DNA of 12,018 bases, taken from assembly GCA_024278015.1 (NCBI GenBank), contig JAJRUC010000141.1, positions 1 through 12,018 on the forward strand, written 5' to 3'. This document shows positions 1 through 5,135 of the stretch, one piece after another; position 1 is the stretch's first letter; each line of letters begins with the position of its first letter. The translations under genes were made by a program, and so were the position numbers. The notes under the pieces were generated by a model. It ran no database searches. It was not told the origin of the DNA and saw nothing but the letters and a program-made list of their open reading frames with translations. The DNA comes from Chloroflexota bacterium. Its GTDB lineage: Bacteria; Chloroflexota; Anaerolineae; 4572-78.

Positions 1-3
1 CAT
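1..3 (-). CDS. Start codon of a leftward gene running off the left edge
   Basis: Only the initiating ATG (read on the minus strand from position 3 to 1) lies in the window, so nothing can be said about the product. The call rests on context: an AAGG Shine-Dalgarno-like sequence (plus-strand CCTT at 10-13) sits 6 nt upstream, and a near-consensus sigma70-type promoter lies about 75-105 bp upstream on the same strand. Together these make a real gene start likely. Confidence 0.35.
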
Positions 4-79
4 TGACAACCTTGTCGCTGACGCAAAGTGCCTTCAACAATCATCCTCTTTCCATTATGATACGGGCTAAAACGCAGGC

Positions 80-108
80 AGTATACCATGAGGGCCGGCG
101 AGAGTCAA
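80..108 (-). promoter_or_regulatory. Sigma70-type promoter reading left
   Basis: On the minus strand, TTGACT (plus positions 103-108) is followed after exactly 17 bp by TATACT (80-85). Each hexamer matches 5 of 6 consensus bases at ideal spacing. It lies in the gap beyond the stop codon of the VTT-domain gene and reads toward the start codon at positions 3-1. A start site near 73 would give a leader of about 70 nt. Confidence 0.65.
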
Positions 109-129
109 CGCCCCTGTTTTTCCGGGGTC

Positions 130-828
130 TCAGCCCAAGCGGCGCAAAACGTGCCGTTCCAGCCACAGAGTCAACGGCGTTTTGAACGCATAGCCCAATG
201 CCACAATCACCAGCACCCCCGCCAGCAACGCTCCAAAGACCCACGCCGGGGCCTGCACCGAAGTAGCGCCGGCCCAGGTAATCAAAAAGGTGAACGGGCC
301 ACGGCTCAACAGAATGGCCAGGGCCAGGGTTTTAAGCTTCACCCGGCTTAACCCGGCCAGATAATACGGAAAATCGCCCAGCGGAATGAGCAGCACCACC
401 ACCCACACCCACAACGATGCCAGTTTGGTCAGGCTGTTGTAACGGGCCGACATTTCGGCGGAGATTTGTTTTTCGATGAAGGGCCGGCCCAGCGTGCGAG
501 CAAGCCATGCAGAAATCACTCCCCCGGCGATGGTTCCAAAGGCCGCGTACACCCCTCCCGGCCCAGCGCCGAACAACACGCCGCCCAAAAACTGCACCGG
601 ATACCCCGGAATGGGCGCGCCCACAATTTGCACCACATTTAAAGCCAGGTAAGCCAGCGGCGCCAGCCAGCCCAGCCGTTCCACCTCGGCGGCCAGCAAG
701 GACGCATCTTGCGTTTGCAGCAACGTAACCAACGGCTGCCACAGCACCGTCGAAACGCCAACCAGCATTAACACCACGACCAAGGGCAGCAATTTCGAGG
801 TAAATTGTTCGGTAACGGAAACTTTCAT
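130..828 (-). CDS. TVP38/TMEM64 (VTT domain) family membrane protein
   Basis: This 232-residue integral membrane protein belongs to the DedA/TVP38/TMEM64 superfamily, whose better-studied members are linked to lipid scrambling or transport across membranes. The substrate here is unknown. A first membrane segment spans about residues 12-34. The signature re-entrant region follows: APIPGYP at 71-77, then FGAGPGG at 86-92, and ARTLGR at 110-115. The second signature, LIPLGDFPYYLAGLSR, covers 147-162. Hydrophobic stretches continue at about 165-188 and 194-212, and the C-terminus is basic. The length is normal for the family. The start is the first ATG of the frame; no good Shine-Dalgarno precedes it. 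It is divergent from the ornithine aminotransferase gene and appears monocistronic. The family call is firm; the physiological role is not inferable. Confidence 0.88.
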   Translation of the reverse strand: MKVSVTEQFTSKLLPLVVVLMLVGVSTVLWQPLVTLLQTQDASLLAAEVERLGWLAPLAYLALNVVQIVGAPIPGYPVQFLGGVLFGAGPGGVYAAFGTIAGGVISAWLARTLGRPFIEKQISAEMSARYNSLTKLASLWVWVVVLLIPLGDFPYYLAGLSRVKLKTLALAILLSRGPFTFLITWAGATSVQAPAWVFGALLAGVLVIVALGYAFKTPLTLWLERHVLRRLG

Positions 829-874
829 GGAATACTGTCAACCCGTCCGGGATAGAAGTTTTGTCTGATAACAG

Positions 875-901
875 ATTGTAGCATGAAATATCGATGTTCA
901 A
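875..901 (-). promoter_or_regulatory. Weak candidate promoter for the VTT-domain gene
   Basis: The minus strand reads TACAAT (plus 875-880), a 5/6 match to a -10 box, about 47 bp upstream of the VTT gene start. The nearest -35-like sequence is TTGAAC (plus 896-901) at a short 15-bp spacing, so the call is tentative. Confidence 0.3.
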
Positions 902-983
902 AAGAGGTCCGGTTATGCGTTGCCTGTGGCATCCTGTTTCAATTGGCACACATGCCAAAAAAAATCGCAACACGCTGGTTATG

Positions 984-1012
984 TTGCACAAACTCAGACA
1001 TCCCTTTATACT
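984..1012 (+). promoter_or_regulatory. Candidate promoter for ornithine aminotransferase
   Basis: TATACT (1007-1012, 5/6 match) is preceded by TTGCAC (984-989, only the TTG of the -35 is conserved) at 17-bp spacing. Transcription from about 1019 would leave a leader of about 39 nt before the ATG at 1058. The position is good but the -35 box is poor. Confidence 0.45.
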
Positions 1013-1043
1013 GAGCCAATCAATCTTTTACATTTTTCTCAAC

Positions 1044-1049
1044 GAGGAG
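1044..1049 (+). promoter_or_regulatory. Ribosome binding site that fixes the rocD start
   Basis: GAGGAG at 1044-1049 lies 8 nt before the ATG at 1058. This strong Shine-Dalgarno selects that ATG over the upstream in-frame ATG at 920, which would add 46 residues unlike the family N-terminus. Confidence 0.85.
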
Positions 1050-1057
1050 CAAAAAAT

Positions 1058-2260
1058 ATGGACAGCAAAACCCTTATTGCACTTGAAGATAACCTGGGCG
1101 CTCACAACTACCATCCCCTTGATGTGGTGCTGGAACGGGGCGAAGGCGTATGGGTTTACGACGTGGAAGGTAATAAATATCTCGATTGCCTGAGCGCGTA
1201 TTCGGCGGTAAACCAGGGGCACTGCCACCCCAAAATTGCCCAGGCAATGATAGACCAGGCTCAACGCCTGACCCTCACCTCGCGGGCGTTTCGCAACGAC
1301 CAACTGGCCCGCCTGTACCAAACCCTGCACACCGTAACCGGCTACGACATGTCTTTGCCGATGAACAGCGGCGCGGAAGCGGTTGAAACCGCCCTGAAAG
1401 CGGCCCGCAAATGGGGCTACACCGTAAAAGGCGTGCCCGCCGGCCAGGCCGAAATCATTGTCTGCGCCGGAAATTTCCACGGGCGAACCATCACCATCGT
1501 CGGCTTTTCCAGCGAAGCGCAGTATCAGGCCGGTTTCGGCCCCTTTGCCCCCGGCTTCAAAATCATCCCCTTCGGCGATAGCGCCGCCTTGCAACAGGCC
1601 ATCAACCCGAACACCGTCGCTTTTATGGTAGAACCCGTTCAGGGCGAAGGGGGCATCATCATCCCCCCGGCAGGCTATTTGAAACAGGTGCGCCAACTCT
1701 GCACCGACAACAACATCCTCTTCATGGCCGATGAAATCCAGACCGGCCTGGGCCGCACCGGCAAACTCTTTGCCTGCGACCACGAAGCTGTGCGACCGGA
1801 CGTGATGATTGTGGGCAAAGCCCTTTCCGGCGGATTTTACCCGGTTTCGGCGGTGCTGGCCTCCAAAGAGGTGCTGGGCGTCTTCCAGCCCGGCGACCAC
1901 GGCAGCACCTTCGGGGGCAATCCGCTGGGCGCGGCAGTAGCCACCGCCGCCCTGAACGTCCTCATCGAAGAAAAGCTCATTGAAAACGCCGCCGAACTGG
2001 GCCGGTATTTTCAGGAACGCCTGGCCGAAATCCCCAGCCCCCACGTGAAAGACGTGCGCGGCAAGGGGTTGATGGTGGGGGTAGAGTTGAAACCGGAGGC
2101 CGGCGGGGCGCGCCGCTTCTGCGAAGCGTTGCAGGGAAAGGGCGTGTTGTGCAAAGAAACGCACCGGAACATCATTCGCTTTGCCCCGCCGCTGGTCATC
2201 ACCCAGGCAGATATTGACTGGGCGTTGGTCGCCATTGCCGACGTTTTGAACATGGCCTGA
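1058..2260 (+). CDS. rocD: Ornithine aminotransferase (ornithine-oxo-acid transaminase)
   Basis: This PLP-dependent class III aminotransferase transfers the delta-amino group of L-ornithine to 2-oxoglutarate. The products are glutamate-5-semialdehyde and glutamate, linking arginine/ornithine catabolism to proline and glutamate. The 400-residue length is standard. Visible signatures are AHNYHP (15-20, whose Tyr matches the ornithine-binding Tyr of known OATs), NSGAEAVE (103-110), the EPVQGEGG segment (192-199), MADEIQTGLGRTG (223-235) with the PLP-ring Asp225, and the Schiff-base Lys254 in VGKALSGG. The C-terminal RFAPPLVI (374-381) carries the substrate-binding Arg. Related families such as acetylornithine or 4-aminobutyrate aminotransferase fit less well, because the Tyr and the C-terminal HRNIIRFAPPLVI pattern are OAT-like. 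It stands alone between a divergent VTT gene and greA; no other arginine-catabolism gene is in view. Confidence 0.93.
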   Translation: MDSKTLIALEDNLGAHNYHPLDVVLERGEGVWVYDVEGNKYLDCLSAYSAVNQGHCHPKIAQAMIDQAQRLTLTSRAFRNDQLARLYQTLHTVTGYDMSLPMNSGAEAVETALKAARKWGYTVKGVPAGQAEIIVCAGNFHGRTITIVGFSSEAQYQAGFGPFAPGFKIIPFGDSAALQQAINPNTVAFMVEPVQGEGGIIIPPAGYLKQVRQLCTDNNILFMADEIQTGLGRTGKLFACDHEAVRPDVMIVGKALSGGFYPVSAVLASKEVLGVFQPGDHGSTFGGNPLGAAVATAALNVLIEEKLIENAAELGRYFQERLAEIPSPHVKDVRGKGLMVGVELKPEAGGARRFCEALQGKGVLCKETHRNIIRFAPPLVITQADIDWALVAIADVLNMA

Positions 2261-2284
2261 TTCGCCCTGAAATCGAATTCTCCC

Positions 2285-2312
2285 TTTACAAATCGGGGTT
2301 TTTGTGTATAAT
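2285..2312 (+). promoter_or_regulatory. greA promoter
   Basis: TTTACA (2285-2290, 5/6) and a perfect TATAAT (2307-2312) are separated by 16 bp. The site lies in the gap after rocD. A start near 2319 gives greA a leader of about 87 nt, so greA is probably transcribed independently of rocD. Confidence 0.72.
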
Positions 2313-2405
2313 ATACTTTATCTGAGACTGAGCAATCGGCCTCGGATTTTTTATTAAACTTGCGCTCAAAGCGTATTTGTAAATTGTGGTAAACAGGAAC
2401 AAAAT

Positions 2406-2876
2406 ATGGTAGCAAAACCGGTATATCTCACCCCCGAAGGCAAAGAGAAACTAGAAAAAGAATTGCATTATCTTCGCACTGAGCGCCGTGAAGAAGTGGC
2501 CGAAGCGATTAAACAGGCCAAAGAAGAAGGCGACCTGAGCGAAAACTCGGCCTACGACGAAGCGAAAGATGCCCAGGCCTTTTTGGAAGGGCGCATCCAA
2601 ACGCTGGAAGCGCAACTGAGAGAAGTAATTCTGATTAAACCCGCCAAAAACAACGGCATCGTATCGCTGGGGAGCGTTGTGACCGTGCTGGAAGAAGGCG
2701 AAACCGATGAGGAAACCTACAAAATCGTCGGGTCTGCCGAAGCGAATCCCTTAAACGGCAATATTTCCAACGAATCGCCCATCGGCAAGGCCCTGTTGGG
2801 CAAAAAGAAGGGCCAGACCATCACCGCCGAAACGCCCAGCGGCCCCCTGAGCTTCAAAATTCTCAACGTTAAGTAA
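2406..2876 (+). CDS. greA: Transcription elongation factor GreA
   Basis: GreA rescues backtracked RNA polymerase by entering the secondary channel and stimulating cleavage of the nascent transcript. The 156-residue length is typical. The N-terminal coiled coil (about 8-75) carries the diagnostic tip GDLSENSAYDEAK (42-54), whose Asp43 and Glu46 correspond to the catalytic acidic pair of known GreA proteins. The C-terminal FKBP-like domain (about 84-156) ends with the usual NESPIGKALLGKKKG (121-135) and a final beta strand. A Shine-Dalgarno CAGGA (2394-2398) lies 7 nt before the ATG. A good sigma70-type promoter is upstream, and a candidate terminator follows the stop codon. The annotation is secure. 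Confidence 0.97.
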   Translation: MVAKPVYLTPEGKEKLEKELHYLRTERREEVAEAIKQAKEEGDLSENSAYDEAKDAQAFLEGRIQTLEAQLREVILIKPAKNNGIVSLGSVVTVLEEGETDEETYKIVGSAEANPLNGNISNESPIGKALLGKKKGQTITAETPSGPLSFKILNVK

Positions 2877-2908
2877 CCCGTCCGCTGTCCGTCTCTCATA
2901 CAAAAATT

Positions 2909-2940
2909 ATGAGCAAGGCATAATGGCCCCGCTCATTTTT
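2909..2940 (+). terminator. Candidate terminator or attenuator after greA
   Basis: ATGAGC (2909-2914) pairs with GCTCAT (2931-2936). An inner GGC (2917-2919) can pair with GCC (2926-2928). Five T residues follow at 2936-2940. A competing hairpin, ATTATG (2906-2911) with CATAAT (2919-2924), shares the first strand, so the two folds exclude each other. The stem is modest, and read-through into the phosphatase gene cannot be ruled out. Confidence 0.42.
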
Positions 2941-2958
2941 GGAGTACGCCCGCAACTT

Positions 2959-3519
2959 ATGTCTGTTACCAACACTCTGAAAAAAGGATGGGACATCCTT
3001 ATCTTTCGATTGCGAAACCAGGGGCTGCGCACCACCCTGGTGTGGGTTTACGGCCGGGGAGCGCCCAAACTGACCGGCGTACCCCTCATCAAATACAGCC
3101 GAATCACCCCCAAAATCTTTGTGGGGCCGCAATATCGCATGGCAGGCAAGCAAAAACTGGAACGGCTGGGCATTACCGCCGACGTGAACTTGCGCCTCGA
3201 ATTTGATGACGCGGCCCACGGCCTGGCCCTGCAACACTACTGCCACCTGCCCACCATCGATGACGACGCCCCCACCATCGCCCACCTGCAACAAGGGGCG
3301 GCTTTCATTCGGCAAATTGTGGCCGAAGGCGGTAAAGTGTACATTCACTGCGCCGGCGGGGTGGGCCGCGCCCCCACCCTGGCCGCCGCGTATTTCATCA
3401 CCCAGGGCATGTCACTGGACGAAGCCCTGACCCTGATAAAACGAAGCCGGCCATTCATCAAAATTATGCCCGTTCAAATGGCGCAATTGCGACAATTCGA
3501 AACCCTCCAGCGTCAATAA
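2959..3519 (+). CDS. Dual-specificity-type protein phosphatase (cysteine-based)
   Basis: This is a cysteine-dependent phosphatase of the dual-specificity/protein-tyrosine fold, predicted to hydrolyse phospho-Tyr or phospho-Ser/Thr, or possibly another phosphate ester. The active-site loop is HCAGGVGRAP, matching HCX5R. With the start at 2959 the nucleophile is Cys131 and the phosphate-binding Arg is Arg137. The DDDAP segment about 28-30 residues earlier (Asp101-103) offers the general acid. YSRITPKIFVGPQYR near residues 46-60 resembles the opening strand of DSPs. The start is uncertain. An in-frame ATG at 2923 would add 12 residues and has only AAGG 4 nt away, and it lies inside the hairpin region. 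I prefer 2959, although its GGAG (2941-2944) is 14 nt away. No signal peptide or membrane segment is seen, so it should be cytosolic. The Nudix gene follows after 27 bp, probably in one transcript. Confidence 0.86.
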   Translation: MSVTNTLKKGWDILIFRLRNQGLRTTLVWVYGRGAPKLTGVPLIKYSRITPKIFVGPQYRMAGKQKLERLGITADVNLRLEFDDAAHGLALQHYCHLPTIDDDAPTIAHLQQGAAFIRQIVAEGGKVYIHCAGGVGRAPTLAAAYFITQGMSLDEALTLIKRSRPFIKIMPVQMAQLRQFETLQRQ

Positions 3520-3534
3520 TTGCCCAATCCTGAC

Positions 3535-3538
3535 AGGA
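3535..3538 (+). promoter_or_regulatory. Ribosome binding site deciding the Nudix gene start
   Basis: AGGA at 3535-3538 lies 8 nt before the ATG at 3547. An in-frame TTG at 3520 would add nine residues but has no comparable site. Confidence 0.65.
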
Positions 3539-3546
3539 AAAATCCC

Positions 3547-4095
3547 ATGCAACCGTGGAAAACCATCGCCCGCCGAACAATTTTGCCGCACAGCAAATTC
3601 CTCGCCATCGAAGACCACACCATCCAACTGCCGGACGGCCGGATTATCGACCACTGGCCCTGGGTGGTCACACCCGATTTCATCAATGTGGTAGCCATCA
3701 CCCGCACCGGAGAATTCATCTGCTTCCGGCAAACCAAATACGCCGTTGATGGCACGTCGCTGGCCGTGGTGGGCGGCTACATCGAACGCGGAGAAAACCC
3801 GCTGGCGGCAGCCCAACGCGAATTGCTGGAAGAAACAGGCTATCGCGCCGCGCAGTGGCAATCGCTGGGAAGTTACGCCGTAGATGGAAATCGTGGGGTG
3901 GGAGTGGCGCATTTCTTTCTGGCTCAGGATGCGGAAAAATTCGCCGAAATTGACGCCGATGATTTGGAAGAACAGGAATTGCTGCTGCTGAGCCGGGCGG
4001 AGGTGGAAACCGCGCTGGCTGCCGGCGAGTTTAAATTGCTGCCGTGGGCGGGCATTATCGCCCTGGCCTTGCTGCGTCAGAAAAGGGGAGGCTGA
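3547..4095 (+). CDS. Nudix hydrolase, ADP-ribose pyrophosphatase-like
   Basis: Nudix enzymes cleave nucleoside diphosphates linked to another group X, using divalent metal ions. The 182-residue protein has a complete Nudix box GX5EX7REUXEEXGU at 77-99, running from GYIERGE to RELLEETGY, so it should be catalytically competent. The preceding layout, an N-terminal strand region with LPDGRIIDHWPWV (28-40) then VVAITRTGEFICFRQTKY (48-65), resembles ADP-ribose/nucleotide-sugar pyrophosphatases (NudF/NudE-like). The C-terminus has a conserved-type LEEQELLLLSRAEVETAL stretch. The substrate cannot be fixed from sequence. It is co-directional with the phosphatase gene, and its last 19 bp overlap the 3' end of dinB on the opposite strand. 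Confidence 0.9.
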   Translation: MQPWKTIARRTILPHSKFLAIEDHTIQLPDGRIIDHWPWVVTPDFINVVAITRTGEFICFRQTKYAVDGTSLAVVGGYIERGENPLAAAQRELLEETGYRAAQWQSLGSYAVDGNRGVGVAHFFLAQDAEKFAEIDADDLEEQELLLLSRAEVETALAAGEFKLLPWAGIIALALLRQKRGG

Positions 4096-5135
4096 AAGAC
4101 CCCTTTCACAAACCGGCTCACGCTCAGGCCAATTAACCGAATGGGCCGCGCTTGATTCCGGTATTTAGCCAGCAAAAACCGGGCGCGGCGGTCAATATCT
4201 GCCGGGGAATTGGTGGCGGTAGCCTGCGTAATGCTGCGGGTAACGGTGCTAAAATCATCGTAGCGCAATTTCAGCGTCACGGTGCGGGCCGTCAAATCTC
4301 TTTTTTGCAGTCGATGAGCCAGCTTGCGGCTCATTTTTTTTAGCGTTTCGGCCGGCAGGGCTGCATCATAAACATCATGGGCAAAGGTGATTTCCCGGCT
4401 GATGGACCTGGCCCGGCGGCGAGTTTGCACCGGGCGCGCATCAAGGCCGTGGGCAAACTGCCATATCAGCAGACCGTTGGCCCCCAACATGCGCGACAGG
4501 TCTTCTTCCGGCAGGCGGGCAATATCGCCGATGGTTTTGACCCCGATTTCGGCCAGCTTTTGGGCCGTTTTGGGGCCGATGCCCCCCAACGCCCGCACCG
4601 GCATGGGGGCCAAAAATTCCGCCTCGGCGCCGGGGGCAACACAGGTTACGCCGCCCGGCTTGTCCGCTTTGCCGGCCATTTTGGCAATCAACTTGTTGCT
4701 GCCAATCCCCACCGAAGCGGACAAGCCAAGCCGGGTTTGAATTTCTTGTTGCAATTGGCGGGCGGTTTCCGGCGCGGCAGCGGGCGCGGGCAGTTGGCCG
4801 GTCATATCCAGAAAGGCTTCGTCAATTGAAGATTGTTCCATCACGGGGCTGTATTCGCCCAGCAGGGCCATAACCCGCGCCGAAACCTGCCGGTACAGGC
4901 TGTGCCGGGGCGGTATGACCACCGCTTGCGGGCAACGTCGCAGGGCGCGGGCGGTGGTCATGGCAGAGCGCACGCCGAAGGCGCGGGCGGCATAATTGGC
5001 CGAAGCCACCACGCCGCGCCGTCGGGGGTCGCCGCCGATGATTAACGGTTTGCCGGCCAAAGAAGGGTCCTGCAACGTTTCTACGGCGGCGTAAAAAGCA
5101 TCCAGATCGATGTGAAAAACAATACGCACAATCAA
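4077..5135 (-). CDS. dinB: DNA polymerase IV (Y-family translesion polymerase)
   Basis: DinB is an error-prone Y-family polymerase that extends past damaged or misaligned template bases. Palm-domain metal ligands are present: Asp10 in HIDLDAFYAAVE (8-19, with the Phe/Tyr steric gate) and Asp105/Glu106 in SSIDEAFLD (102-110). SVGIGSNKLIAKMAGKADKPGG and the thumb helix-hairpin-helix LGGIGPKTAQKLAEIG follow, then the little-finger domain. The protein ends with QPPLF (348-352), a good match to the beta-clamp-binding consensus QxxLF. At 352 residues it is complete. The frame opens with TTG at 5135-5133, overlapping the upstream gene's TGA as TTGA. An alternative GTG is two codons in. No Shine-Dalgarno is visible, so expression probably depends on coupling to the upstream gene. 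Confidence 0.95.
   Translation of the reverse strand: MIVRIVFHIDLDAFYAAVETLQDPSLAGKPLIIGGDPRRRGVVASANYAARAFGVRSAMTTARALRRCPQAVVIPPRHSLYRQVSARVMALLGEYSPVMEQSSIDEAFLDMTGQLPAPAAAPETARQLQQEIQTRLGLSASVGIGSNKLIAKMAGKADKPGGVTCVAPGAEAEFLAPMPVRALGGIGPKTAQKLAEIGVKTIGDIARLPEEDLSRMLGANGLLIWQFAHGLDARPVQTRRRARSISREITFAHDVYDAALPAETLKKMSRKLAHRLQKRDLTARTVTLKLRYDDFSTVTRSITQATATNSPADIDRRARFLLAKYRNQARPIRLIGLSVSRFVKGVFQPPLF

Noticed and set aside
110..129. Terminator after the VTT-domain gene
   Set aside because: CCCC and GGGG flank an A/T run but no U-tract follows on the minus strand, so a terminator is not supported.
920..1057. 46-residue N-terminal extension of ornithine aminotransferase
   Set aside because: The strong GAGGAG site before 1058, a promoter candidate at 984-1012 lying inside the extension, and the standard 400-residue length all favour the ATG at 1058.
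1028..2164. Minus-strand open frame of 378 codons opposite rocD
   Set aside because: It is a G+C-driven shadow of a strongly recognisable aminotransferase; its translation has no recognisable motifs.
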